A stretch of DNA of 64,000 nucleotides from Poecilobothrus nobilitatus (Eukaryota; Arthropoda; Insecta; Diptera; Dolichopodidae). Location: the NCBI GenBank assembly GCA_947095535.1, contig OX352772.1, positions 251,367,946 to 251,431,945 of the forward strand, written 5' to 3'. Below the pieces are notes generated by a model. It made no database searches, had not been told where the DNA came from, and saw only the letters and a program-made list of their open reading frames with translations. Positions 54,467-64,000 of the stretch are shown here, piece after piece. The position numbers and the translations under genes are program-made. How positions within the stretch are numbered: position 1 is the stretch's first letter; every line of letters begins with the position of its first letter.

Positions 54467-55387
54467 ATGGGTAAAAGAGAGGTGGTTGAAGAGCTGCATA
54501 AACCTGCACGAAGAAATTTTAAACGCCGTAGAGTTATAATTAAAGGATTTGATGATCTTTGGCAAGCTGATTTAGTAGAAATGGGTTCATATGCTAAAGA
54601 GAATAAAGGATTTAAATTTTTATTAACTGTGATTGACTGCTTTTCTAAGTATGCCTGGGCAATCCCTATAAAAGCAAAAACTTCAGAACACGTCACAAAA
54701 GCAATGCAAAATATTTTTCTAACTTCTAAAAGACATCCGCAAAATTTACAAACAGATGATGGTAAAGAATTTTTTAATAAAATATTTAAAAAATTAATGG
54801 ATAAATATCATATAAATCATTATTCTACATTTAGCATATTAAAGGCCTCTATTGTTGAACGTTTTAATAGAACTTTAAAAGAAAAGATGTGGAAAGAATT
54901 TAGTTTTAATGGAAATTATAAATGGATTAACCTAATTCAAGAATTAACAAAACAATATAACAATACTAAACATCGAACAATTAAAAAACGACCATCTGAT
55001 GTCAATAAAGATAATTCTGAAAATTTACTTAAAACTATATATAATCATATTAAAATTTCACCACCATACAAATTTAAAATTGGTGACTTAGTTCGAATAA
55101 GCAAGTATAAACATGTTTTTGAAAAAGGCTACACACCAAATTGGACAACTGAAATATTCAAGATAAGAAAAGTTCAAATCACTAACCCTGTCACATACTT
55201 ACTGGAAGATTATCAAGGTCAACCTATACAAGGAAGCTTCTATGAATATGAATTGTTAAAATCTAAACATAATAATATTTACCTAGTTGAAAAAGTTATT
55301 AAAAGTAAAGATAATAAGATTTTTGTAAAATGGCTTGGATTCTCATCTGATCACAATTCATGGATAAATAAAACTGATTTAATATAG
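54467..55387 (+). CDS. int: Retrovirus-type integrase with C-terminal chromodomain
   Basis: 306 codons, intact. Start chosen at MGKREVV, since the upstream part is an AT repeat. Catalytic residues: Asp35 (QADLVEM), Asp97 (QTDDGKEF), Glu131 (ASIVERFNRT), with 33 residues between the last two. An SH3-like basic block (FKIGDLVRISKY, about 205) follows. A chromodomain-like end (LVEKVIKSKDNKIFVKWLGF, then SWI) may tether it to methylated histones. It joins the element ends to host DNA, giving the 6-bp duplication seen here. No HHCC zinc finger is visible at the short N-terminus. Confidence 0.95.
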   Translation: MGKREVVEELHKPARRNFKRRRVIIKGFDDLWQADLVEMGSYAKENKGFKFLLTVIDCFSKYAWAIPIKAKTSEHVTKAMQNIFLTSKRHPQNLQTDDGKEFFNKIFKKLMDKYHINHYSTFSILKASIVERFNRTLKEKMWKEFSFNGNYKWINLIQELTKQYNNTKHRTIKKRPSDVNKDNSENLLKTIYNHIKISPPYKFKIGDLVRISKYKHVFEKGYTPNWTTEIFKIRKVQITNPVTYLLEDYQGQPIQGSFYEYELLKSKHNNIYLVEKVIKSKDNKIFVKWLGFSSDHNSWINKTDLI

Positions 55388-55441
55388 AGAAAAAAAATTT
55401 TTTTTATTTCATATTATTTTAATTACATTTTTTTTTTGTTT

Positions 55442-56083
55442 TTAATGAATTTCCATTTGATATGTCGGATCCTGTTTGATTGTTCGCAAATAAATTACAG
55501 TGAAATCAGATTTATATTCTGTATCTACCATCATAATTTTTTCTGCCTCTCCATCACCTGTAATTCTTTCAACTAATATTTCTCGATATTCATGACACTG
55601 ACTTTTAAGATACTTTTTAATAAAAATGCTATCATATTCACATCTCACAGTGAGTTTTTGATTCTCACCAAAATTCAATACAAAATGTCTATAAAATATA
55701 TGCTCACTATTTATTATTCCACCAATATTCTGCTCTTTTAAAACTAATTCATTTCTAAAAGCTTTAATAGCATCATCTATAGATGCATATTGTGGTACTG
55801 AATCAGCTTTATCTGATAAAAATTGATCAACTGCTTGCAAAGTAGTTAATGGTTGTATTGTAGTTGTTGTTGTAATTTCACTAACATTTGTTTCTGAGGA
55901 AATTACATGTTTTAAAAACTGGACTGATAAATTCACTTTAACAGTCTCATTATTTGGAAGTAATATATTAAAGTATGTGCTCCCATAAGCTGATTGATCC
56001 AATCTAATATTAGAAGTTGGAGCTGAATTTGTTTGAATAGTAAACAAGCAAAATATTAAAATAAAAAATGATTTCATTGTCAC
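55442..56083 (-). CDS. Secreted protein of Mavericks, unknown function
   Basis: 213 codons, intact. A clear signal peptide (FFILIFCLFTIQTNSA, cleavage near residue 20), then a folded part with N-glycosylation sequons (NETV, NVSE), a Thr-rich linker (ITTTTTIQPL), an acidic helix AIKAFRNELVLKEQNIGGII and a C-terminal beta part with two cysteines (RCEYD, SQCHEY). The ancient copy keeps signal, linker and both cysteines. No membrane anchor follows, so it should enter the secretory pathway and be exported or bind a partner. The integrase gene converges 54 bp away. Confidence 0.75.
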   Translation of the reverse strand: MTMKSFFILIFCLFTIQTNSAPTSNIRLDQSAYGSTYFNILLPNNETVKVNLSVQFLKHVISSETNVSEITTTTTIQPLTTLQAVDQFLSDKADSVPQYASIDDAIKAFRNELVLKEQNIGGIINSEHIFYRHFVLNFGENQKLTVRCEYDSIFIKKYLKSQCHEYREILVERITGDGEAEKIMMVDTEYKSDFTVIYLRTIKQDPTYQMEIH

Positions 56084-56164
56084 AAAAAAATCTTTGATCT
56101 ATCTTCATTCAAGGTTTATGCAGTAATGTGTTGAGAGAAATTAATAGTATATATTTTACACTTT

Positions 56165-56890
56165 TTATTTTCTAGAAAGTTCTTTATTATGTACAAACTT
56201 TACTTGACTTATAATAGAACACACATACATAAAGAGCGGTAAAAATCTATCTCTTCCATCTGAATAAGCTTCCATATAATCTAAATATTCCTCTTTTAAA
56301 CTTTCAAGTAATTTTCTAAAATTAACTAACACGTCACCAACTTTTGATTTTTTATTTTTTTCATTATATGCATTTTCTACTGATGCTATAAATATAATTC
56401 CTTCATCGATTCGTTTCCTTATCAGCGACTTTTTCAATTCATTCTGATTTTCTTCATATTCATTTCTTGTCAGTGGTAATGAATCAATATGTTCAGTAAT
56501 TTTATTCTTACCAGTTGGCAGAACATTTGAAATATTCTTTTCAATCATCTCCCAATCATCTTCTTCAGAAAATGGACAATCAGCATGAAAATGATTAGGT
56601 GCTGGCTTTTTTTTATTTGTTAAACCTCTTATTTTACCAATAATGGATATATCGCCCCCATATACTTCTATTTTTAGATGTTGCCAATCCAAAGGAGATA
56701 AATCGAATTGGTTAGTAAATGATTCACCATTTCTAATTTTAAATAAACAAATTTTTTCACCACCTTCTGGAGTTATGTATACCTCCAAAAAATCGTGAAA
56801 TATTCTCCAATTAATTATTTTAATTGAAGCCCATTTCCGCCCACAAATACAATATTTATATCCATGTAAAATATTATCAGCCCAAAACAT
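56165..56890 (-). CDS. 241-aa protein of unknown function
   Basis: Intact frame. The first half is beta-rich with CICGRKWASIKIINWR, LEVYITPEGGEKICLFKI and QHLKIEVYGGDISIIG. The middle has HADCPFSEEDDWE, and the second half is helical and charged (NELKKSLIRKRIDEG, KLLESLKEEYLDYMEAY). It ends with a hydrophobic FLPLFMYVCSII segment. Possibly a host-interaction protein, as it stands between a secreted and a LITAF-like gene. No homologue seen in the ancient copy. Confidence 0.65.
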   Translation of the reverse strand: MFWADNILHGYKYCICGRKWASIKIINWRIFHDFLEVYITPEGGEKICLFKIRNGESFTNQFDLSPLDWQHLKIEVYGGDISIIGKIRGLTNKKKPAPNHFHADCPFSEEDDWEMIEKNISNVLPTGKNKITEHIDSLPLTRNEYEENQNELKKSLIRKRIDEGIIFIASVENAYNEKNKKSKVGDVLVNFRKLLESLKEEYLDYMEAYSDGRDRFLPLFMYVCSIISQVKFVHNKELSRK

Positions 56891-56995
56891 TATGGTCTTG
56901 TTACTTACTAAGCTTATCGTGTTATGACTCTTTTCAATATTAAGATTAGCTTTTTATACAATTGCATAGATACAAAATTTTTTTCTTTGAATGAT

Positions 56996-57298
56996 TTATT
57001 TATTATAAACACCCAAAAAATTGTTACATTTCGGACAATAATGATTCACATTTTTCATGTTATTAGTACAATATGGAATACAAAAACAACACCATAATCC
57101 TATCAAACACATTAGTAGAGCTGCAATATGAGTTTTGTTAGCATTTTCATATTCAACTCTCGTTACATTTCTTTCACCACAATTAAAACATATTGCAACT
57201 TGGGGATAAGGTCCAAATGATGTTTTAAATGCTTGTCGTACAAATATAGTTGAACCAATACGTCCTTGGTTTGTGTTGTATGACGATGATGAATCCAT
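56996..57298 (-). CDS. LITAF-domain protein, probably captured from a host
   Basis: 100 codons. Zinc half-site CFNC (residues 37-40), a hydrophobic inserted helix (IAALLMCLIGLWCCFCIPYC, 58-77), and the second half-site HYCPKC (86-91) followed by NFLG. That is the LITAF (LPS-induced TNF-alpha factor-like) arrangement, in which the two zinc knuckles clamp a membrane-embedded helix. Cellular LITAF proteins sit on endosomes and lysosomes. The N-terminal part is short and has no PPxY or PTAP motif. Intact frame. Role in the element is not known; a change in endosomal handling during entry or exit is a guess. Confidence 0.85.
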   Translation of the reverse strand: MDSSSSYNTNQGRIGSTIFVRQAFKTSFGPYPQVAICFNCGERNVTRVEYENANKTHIAALLMCLIGLWCCFCIPYCTNNMKNVNHYCPKCNNFLGVYNK

Positions 57299-57344
57299 GA
57301 ATGTCTTTGATCAACTAAATTCTTTAGAAAAAATTAAAAAAAAT

Positions 57345-57440
57345 CTTCTCTGGGTAAGAGCATAGAATTGGGATCGAACCTTAAACTAATAAACTTACCT
57401 AATAGACTTTATCTGCACCCTAGCACTCCTACCCACAGGA
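57345..57440 (-). other. tRNA-like module between divergent genes
   Basis: On the minus strand: CTGTGGG pairs with CCCAGAG in six of seven positions, with a GGTGCAGATAAAGTC A-box-like part and GGTTCGATCCC as B box. The T-stem pairs only two bases, so a working tRNA is unlikely. Resembles the tRNA-like modules at 14.2 and 14.6 kb. Could be a SINE remnant or a polymerase III promoter within the Maverick. Confidence 0.3.
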
Positions 57441-57510
57441 GATTTAGTTAACTCTAGCTATTTTCATATTTTATTTCTAAAATAGCAGTTTAATTAGTCT
57501 TAACCAAACA

Positions 57511-57804
57511 ATGGAGTTCGCTAGAACAATTTATATGTTTAATAAATTTTATTTAGAAAATAAAATAAATTTTAAAAAGAGATACAAGAAGGAAATTAAG
57601 TATCAATTTAAGTTTCTGAGGAATTATGCTGATTCAACACTAATTCAATTTAATTCACTCAAAGAAGATCAAGATGATAAATGGATGGATTTGGTTACAC
57701 ATAATTCAACAAAATTTGTTAAAATATCTTTATTACGATTAGCTAAAATCGTAAAAAAATTTAAAGAAAATAATTATAAATATCAGAAAACGTTAAAAAA
57801 ATAA
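57511..57804 (+). CDS. 97-aa basic helical ORF near the right end
   Basis: Intact frame, Lys-rich and probably all helix (FKKRYKKEIKYQFKFL, SLLRLAKIVKKFKENN). It is the only plus-strand gene of the last block and ends 75 bp before the right terminal repeat. A comparably basic ORF stands at the left end. No family recognised. Confidence 0.5.
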   Translation: MEFARTIYMFNKFYLENKINFKKRYKKEIKYQFKFLRNYADSTLIQFNSLKEDQDDKWMDLVTHNSTKFVKISLLRLAKIVKKFKENNYKYQKTLKK

Positions 57805-57878
57805 ATAAAAAAAACTTTGTATAAGTAATACTATTATATTTCGTTTTTTCTTTTTAAATTAACAAAAGGAATTCCCCA

Positions 57879-58224
57879 TATAGATATCGAAAAAGACTAC
57901 AATTGTTCTACATATTATATCACAAGGTCATTCTTATTTCCTTATCATAATTACAAGTTCAAGAACCTGCAGAAAAAAAAGTTTTTTTTAAAATATATTA
58001 ATTACTATAGTTCCTTATCAACTAATTTTTTTTCTTAGAAATTGAAAGATTTTAAGTTTTTGTTTGTTCTGTTTTGTTTTGTTTTGTTTTGTTATTGTTC
58101 TTTTTTATTCATATAAAAATATGTTTTGCCGACGGCTTTTTCAAAAACTATATTTTCATATAAAAAAATATGTTTTGCCGACGGGATTGAAAAAGTGTCA
58201 CAGAACTCTCATAGTATAACTACT
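57879..58224 (-). repeat. Right terminal inverted repeat of the Maverick
   Basis: 346 bp, complement of the left repeat with few changes and lacking its 101-bp duplication. The outer end CTCATAGTATAACTACT is followed by the target copy CATGAC. Confidence 0.95.
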
Positions 58225-58230
58225 CATGAC
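58225..58230. repeat. Right target-site duplication CATGAC
   Basis: Same six bases as 41380-41385; see the empty sites in units 1 and 3. Confidence 0.95.
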
Positions 58231-58724
58231 ATAGAGATGTAATTTTCCTCACGTATATCTTAAATAAAACCACCGATTCAATGTTAATTTTGAACAGAAT
58301 TTCCCTAAACAATAATAATCGAACACGTTCTCCTAAATTATTTGTAATACCCTTTCATAGAATTTTGCATGGAAAATTCGAACCTAGTAACATAATATTA
58401 ACTAAAGGCAATAATTACAAAAATCAGATTATTGCGTCAAATACTAAAAAAGAACTAAAACTCTTATATCGAACGTATAAATACTTATTTACTAATGCTA
58501 ACTTGATCACTAACTTAAATACCTAACAATAATCTAAAATAATAATTGACTATTATACTGATTTAATATTAAAAAGTAAAAATTTTTAAAGCGATAATGT
58601 ACTTGTTCAATTTTGTAAATTAATAAATTTAGAATTTTTGTTATTTCATTTTGTATATGTATGTAAATATATATATATTTTTTGTACCTTATTTGAAGAA
58701 ATGGATAAATAAATAAATAAATAA
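58231..58724 (+). pseudogene. LINE C 3' end, unit 2, right of the Maverick
   Basis: Continues the sequence interrupted at 41385 and ends in the (ATAA)n tail at 58703-58724. Contains an 81-codon piece (58281-58526) present in all units; its only change against unit 3 near 58360 is a T for C (HRILHG against HRTLHG), also found in the copy at 63679. Confidence 0.75.
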
Positions 58725-59815
58725 GTTTCATGGAAGTTTTGTCTATAATTAATGGAACTTAAGTCTATTTAAAAATAGATAATTTTACAATGTATATAAA
58801 ATAATATACATATAAGAAATTATATAATTAAATCTAAAACTACAAACTAATAAATAGAAATTTACAACTAATTTTTGATTAAATTTTTTTTTTATTTAAC
58901 TAACTTTTACTTATAAATTTCTAAAATTTTTTACATGTTCTTTAAGTTTTCTATTGAATATTTCCATTTTCTGACTATTTCTAATATCTATTGGTAAGTA
59001 TTTAGAATTTTATAAATATATTTGCATTTTTCAAAGTAGATTATTTGGTTTATATCTAATTCATTAATTGTTTTATAGAGATACTTAGCAGTAGTTCTGG
59101 AATTAAATTTGAAAAGAATTTAAGCGCCTTGTTAATTAAAATACCAATTTGGTTAATATAAAAATTTGAGCAATGGCTCGGATTATATATTATACCTTAT
59201 TCTTGAAAGAATGTGGCCATTATAGATAAGATTAGCTGCATCCTAGAAGAGAACCTTGTGGTACACCAGTTTTTATAGTATTTATGATTTACTACATCGA
59301 AGGCTTTTGCAAGATCAATAAATACTGCACCGGCAAAATACCCTTCATCAAGTTCATCATTAATTTGTTCCAACTATTCTCTAGGAAACCATACTGATTT
59401 GGATCGAAACCCACTGTTTTTGAAATAAACTTTTTTATTCTTATATTAATTGCTTTTTCAAATATTTTTAAAATTGAATTTAATATGTAAATTGGTCTAT
59501 ACGTTCATTTTTTGAACCACTTTTATGAATCGGAGCTATATATGCTTTTTTTTAATGAATCTGGTAATGCTCCTTCCATAAAGAGTTTATTGATCAATTT
59601 TGCAATAGGTTGTTTCATGGTGTTAACTAATTGACCTAACTAACCTTTACTGTTATTTTATCTAGTCCCGGAGTAGAATTTCGTAATAATTTAATTTTTT
59701 TAAATTTATTTTGTAATATTACAATCAAATATATATTATAGATATTTGATAATAATTATAACAATGATTTAAAGACATGCAAGGGATGATTCCAGTAAAG
59801 TATTACTATACACTT
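58725..59815 (-). mobile_element. LINE B fragment, unit 2
   Basis: Same decayed fragment as in unit 1 but without the Helentron-like insertion; the empty site ATTAATTGTTTTATAG is at about 59063-59078. Confidence 0.75.
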
Positions 59816-60369
59816 AATAATTTATTTATTTATTCATTTTTTTAAAAAATTATTATAGTTTATTAGGAACTAGCTTCTGCTTAAAACCGTTTTATCAAAT
59901 CTATTGGCTTGTAACGTTGTAGGCTTCTGGCATAGTTTGGATGTAATAGGTGGTATACTAGTTGATTTGGATGGCATTGTACTCTTTCATTATATCTTTT
60001 GCTAAATATGGTTATCATTTCTTTTACTGAACGTACATGTAGATCTTTTCTTATTAAAGAGTTTCCGACATACCATGGAGCGTTAACTATCGTGCGTAAA
60101 ATCTTAGATAGAACCTTTTCAGCAGTTCCACATTTGAGTTGCCAGCTGTTCCCTATAATACAATGCCATATGTCCATATGGGCATTAAAATTGCTTTGTA
60201 TACTATAATTTTGTTTTCAAGTGATAGTTGAGAAGTCCGCCCCATTAACCACTATATGCTTCTAAATTTGGTCCTTAATTGTTTACTTTTGTTTAGTATG
60301 TGCTTTTCCTGGTGAGCTTGCGGTCTAAGTGTAAGCCAAGATATTTCACTGATTCACAGATATTTGACT
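59816..60369 (-). mobile_element. LINE E (Jockey-like) fragment, unit 2
   Basis: The 98-codon piece lies at 59881-60177 with the same VNAPWYVGN motif as unit 1 and two or three substitutions. Cut at the junction GATTCAC / AGATATTTGACTGATTTA. Confidence 0.75.
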
Positions 60370-63000
60370 GATTTAAATAACTTTGCTTACTGGTTTAAAG
60401 AATTTTTTTTGAAACTGAATGTTGATAAACGTGCCGTCATGTCATTTTCTCGACTGTCTAATCCAATAGCCCAAGATTATTACTTAAACAATCAAATAAT
60501 TCCCAAAGTAGAATCCATTAGAGATCTGGATGTTTACTTTGATTACAAGCTTAATTTTAAAGTACATTACAATTCAATTAATAACAAAGCCAATTCCATG
60601 CTTGGTTTCATCAAAAGATGGTCAAAGGAATCTAATGATCCATATGTTACTAAATCGTTATACACTAGCCTAGTTCGACGAAATTTGTAACATGCTAGCC
60701 AAGTTTGGTCCCCATATTTTAATATACATATCAACAGAATTGAATCGGTTCAAAAGTATTACTTAAGGTTCGCTCTTCATCACTTAAACTGGGATTACCC
60801 AAATAACTTACCCTCGTATGAACATAGATTAAAATTGATCCACTTAAGCTCGCTTGAACGAAGACATGACATAGAGATGTAATTTTCCTCACGTATATCT
60901 TAAATAAAACCACCGATTCAATGTTAATTTTGAACAGAATTTCCCTAAACAATAATAATCGAACACGTTCTCCTAAATTATTTGTAATACCCTTTCATAG
61001 AACTTTGCATGGAAAATTCGAACCTAGTAACATAATATTAACTAAAGGCAATAATTACAAAAATCAGATTATTGCGTCAAATACTAAAAAAGAACTAAAA
61101 CTCTTATATCGAACGTATAAATACTTATTTACTAATGCTAACTTGATCACTAACTTAAATACCTAACAATAATCTAAAATAATAATTGACTATTATAGTG
61201 ATTTAATATTAAAAAGTAAAAATTTTTAAAGCGATAATGTACTTGTTCAATTTTGTAAATTAATAAATTTCGAATTTTTGTTATTTCATTTTGTATATGT
61301 ATGTAAATATATATATATTTTTTGTACCTTATTTGAAGAAATGGATAAATAAATAAATAAATAAGTTTCATTGAAGTTTTGTCTATAATTAATGGAACTT
61401 AAGTCTATTTAAAAATAGATAATTTTACAATGTATATAAAATAATATACATATAAGAAATTATATAATTAAATCTAAAACTACAAACTAATAAATAGAAA
61501 TTTACAACTAATTTTTGATTAAATTTTTTTTTTATTTAACTAACTTTTACTTATAAATTTCTAAAATTTTTTACATGTTCTTTAAGTTTTCTATTGAATA
61601 TTTCCATTTTCTGACTATTTCTAATATCTATTGGTAAGTATTTAGAATTTTATAAATATATTTGCATTTTTCAAAGTAGATTATTTGGTTTATATCTAAT
61701 TCATTAATTGTTTTATAGAGATACTTAGCAGTAGTTCTGGGATTAAATTTGAAAAGAATTTAAGCGCCTTGTTAATTAAAATACCAATTTGGTTAATATA
61801 AAAATTTGAGCAATGGCTCGGATTATATATTATACCTTATTCTTGAAAGAATGTGGCCATTATAGATAAGATTAGCTGCATCCTAGAAGAGAACCTTGTG
61901 GTACACCAGTTTTTATAGTATTTATGATTTACTACATCGAAGGCTTTTGCAAGATCAATAAATACTGCACCGGCAAAATACCCTTCATCAAGTTCATCAT
62001 TAATTTGTTCCAACTATTCTCTAGGAAACCATACTGATTTGGATCGAAACCCACTGTTTTTGAAATAAACTTTTTTATTCTTATATTAATTGCTTTTTCA
62101 AATATTTTTAAAATTGAATTTAATATGTAAATTGGTCTATACGTTCATTTTTTGAACCACTTTTATGAATCGGAGCTATATATGCTTTTTTTTAATGAAT
62201 CTGGTAATGCTCCTTCCATAAAGAGTTTATTGATCAATTTTGCAATAGGTTGTTTCATGGTGTTAACTAATTGACCTAATTAACCTTTACTGTTATTTTA
62301 TCTAGTCCCGGAGTAGAATTTCGTAATAATTTAATTTTTTTAAATTTATTTTGTAATATTACAATCAAATATATATTATAGATATTTGATAATAATTATA
62401 ACAATGATTTAAAGACATGCAAGGGATGATTCCAGTAAAGTATTACTATACACTTAATAATTTATTTATTTATTCATTTTTTTTAAAAATTATTATAGTT
62501 TATTAGGAACTAGCTTCTGCTTAAAACCGTTTTATCAAATCTATTGGCTTGTAACGTTGTAGGCTTCTGGCATAGTTTGGATGTAATAGGTGGTATACTA
62601 GTTAATTTGGATGGCATTGTACTCTTTCATTATATCTTTTGCTAAATATGGTTATCATTTCTTTTACTGAACGTACATGTAGATCTTTTCTTATTAAAGA
62701 GTTTCCGACATACCATGCAGCGTTAACTATCGTGCGTAAAATCTTAGATAGAACCTTTTCAGCAGTTCCACATTTGAGTTGCCAGCTGTTCCCTATAATA
62801 CAATGCCATATGTCCATATGGGCATTAAAATTGCTTTGTATACTATAATTTTGTTTTCAAGTGATAGTTGAGAAGTCCGCCCCATTAACCACTATATGCT
62901 TCTAGATTTGGTCCTTAATTGTTTACTTTTGTTTAGTATGTGCTTTTCCTGGTGAGCTTGCGGTCTAAGTGTAAGCCAAGATATTTCACTGATTCACTTT
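60370..63000. repeat. Tandem composite repeat, unit 3
   Basis: The third copy, without insertions: LINE C part (60370-61364), LINE B part (61365-62456), LINE E part (62457 on). The Maverick target is empty at 60865-60870. At 63000 it leaves the unit pattern because LINE E continues normally, which fixes the right boundary of the triplicated segment. Confidence 0.9.
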
Positions 63001-63466
63001 ATGGTATTATTTTATTATTTATGGTAACAGCTGGACACATTGCTTTTGTTTTGCTAAATGTGGAGCCGAGTTCATTTCATTCACTTTTATCCTCCAAGTT
63101 GTTAACCATTGTTGAATGCTATTTAAACTTAATAGTAGATTCTTCGACGCTATGTTACATCTTTACTACTTGACATTATAGCAAGCAGTATCGTCAGCAA
63201 ATGTGGCAATACTTGCGCCATTATTTATTGGCATATGTGTTACGTACAACAGGTATACAGTTGGACCCAAACCCTTCCTTGAAGTACTCCTGATGTAATG
63301 TTTCTCTGCAAAGTGTACTCATTTTCATATTTAACAATGAATTTTCTATTTTCAAGATATGATTTTACTATAAGATAATAGTGATATATCTAAAAATACT
63401 GCAGAACAAAATTTTTCTTTTCAAATACTTCGTTTATGATGTTAACTATTCTATGAATTTGTTCAA
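62457..63466 (-). mobile_element. LINE E (Jockey-like) fragment, longest copy
   Basis: Beyond the 71-codon piece at 62602-62817 (shortened by a Leu to stop change near 62602), the minus strand continues with ESVKYLGLHLDRKLT (about 62985), MCPAVTINNKIIP, and GVPQG followed by LYTCCT-type RT sequence near 63250. The 5' part is cut at 63466 by a copy of the Maverick right end. Confidence 0.7.
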
Positions 63467-64000
63467 CTGTTTTGTTTTGTTTTGTTTTGTTATTGTTCTT
63501 TTTTATTCATATAAAAATATGTTTTGCCGACGGCTTTTTCAAAAACTATATTTTCATATAAAAAAATATGTTTTGCCGACGGGATTGAAAAAGTGTCACA
63601 GAACTCTCATAGTATAACTACTCATGACATAGAGATGTAATTTTCCTCACGTATATCTTAAATAAAACCACCGATTCAATGTTAATTTTGAACAGAATTT
63701 CCCTAAACAATAATAATCGAACACGTTCTCCTAAATTATTTGTAATACCCTTTCATAGAATTTTGCATGGAAAATTCGAACCTAGTAACATAATATTAAC
63801 TAAAGGCAATAATTACAAAAATCAGATTATTGCGTCAAATACTAAAAAAGAACTAAAACTCTTATATCGAACGTATAAATACTTATTTACTAATGCTAAC
63901 TTGATCACTAACTTAAATACCTAACAATAATCTAAAATAATAATTGACTATTATACTGATTTAATATTAAAAAGTAAAAATTTTTAAAGCGATAATGTAC
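63467..64000. repeat. Second copy of the Maverick right end and its flank
   Basis: 63467-64000 equals 58069-58602 at a constant offset of 5398 with no length change: part of the right terminal repeat, its end ACTACT at 63622, CATGAC (63623-63628) and the LINE C flank. It shares the T variant near 58360 rather than the unit 3 base. It runs off the window, so the rest of the duplicated segment is expected beyond. Confidence 0.9.

Larger units (their letters stand above)
41386..58224 (+). mobile_element. Maverick/Polinton (adintovirus-like), nearly complete
   Basis: 16,839 bp, starting AGTAGTTATACTATGAGAGT and ending with its complement, with a 6-bp target duplication as is usual for Mavericks. 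It carries the diagnostic set: protein-primed PolB, retrovirus-type integrase, A32-type ATPase, adenovirus-type protease, double-jelly-roll MCP and a penton-like protein, plus PLA2. About 20 genes in alternating strand blocks. PolB, the fibre-like gene, the IIDIQGF gene and the PLA2-protease region have broken frames, so this exact copy is probably not autonomous. It entered after the surrounding tandem triplication, so it is comparatively young. Confidence 0.95.
40885..60369. repeat. Tandem composite repeat, unit 2 (holds the Maverick)
   Basis: 19,485 bp in all. Subtracting the Maverick and one 6-bp target copy leaves 2640 bp, equal to the core of unit 1. Differences from units 1 and 3 are few substitutions. 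The Maverick splits its LINE C part at 41385/58225. Confidence 0.9.

Overview
The window is AT-rich, non-coding-dense animal DNA, most likely from an insect. No host cellular gene was recognised. It is a nest of transposable elements: several non-LTR retrotransposon (LINE) families, tRNA-derived SINE-like repeats, a Tc1/mariner-type element, MITEs, Helentron/DINE-like elements, and Maverick/Polinton (adintovirus-like) virus-transposons. The calls rest on protein motifs and repeat structure read by eye; no database search was run.

The main object is a nearly complete Maverick/Polinton of 16,839 bp at 41386-58224. It has long terminal inverted repeats (447 bp left, 346 bp right; the difference is a 101-bp internal duplication) and a 6-bp target duplication (CATGAC). 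Unoccupied copies of the same target lie at 37161 and 60865 in flanking paralogous repeats, so both ends are certain. Its genes fall in alternating blocks. Block 1 (+) holds a basic ORF, protein-primed family-B DNA polymerase, a small CxxC protein and an acidic/basic two-part protein. Block 2 (-) holds small ORFs, the double-jelly-roll major capsid protein, a 59-aa ORF, a probable penton, an adenovirus-type protease, a hydrophobic virion-type segment and a parvovirus-type phospholipase A2. Block 3 (+) holds a packaging ATPase, a conserved WDDPNELVDRL protein, a fibre-like coiled-coil protein, a 97-aa ORF and a retrovirus-type integrase with chromodomain. Block 4 (-) holds a secreted protein, an unknown protein and a LITAF-domain protein that looks captured from a host; a last small ORF is on +. 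Together these provide replication (PolB), integration (Int), capsid building and maturation (MCP, penton, protease), genome packaging (ATPase) and probably membrane penetration (PLA2). Several reading frames are broken, mostly at A-runs.

A second, old and badly decayed Maverick lies in reverse orientation between about 7.2 and 29.1 kb. Its surviving parts (8.2-11.3 kb and 21.6-27.4 kb) are collinear with the intact copy but lack ATPase, PLA2 and protease. It is split by about 10 kb holding a foldback, a 190-bp-arm palindrome, SINE-like repeats and a 6.9-kb LINE that itself carries a MITE with 9-bp target duplication and a mariner.

The right third (36.7-64 kb) is a tandem triplication of a 2.64-kb patchwork of three LINE fragments. 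One Helentron-like element entered unit 1 and the Maverick entered unit 2 after the triplication. A later 5,398-bp tandem duplication begins inside the Maverick right inverted repeat and runs out of the window.
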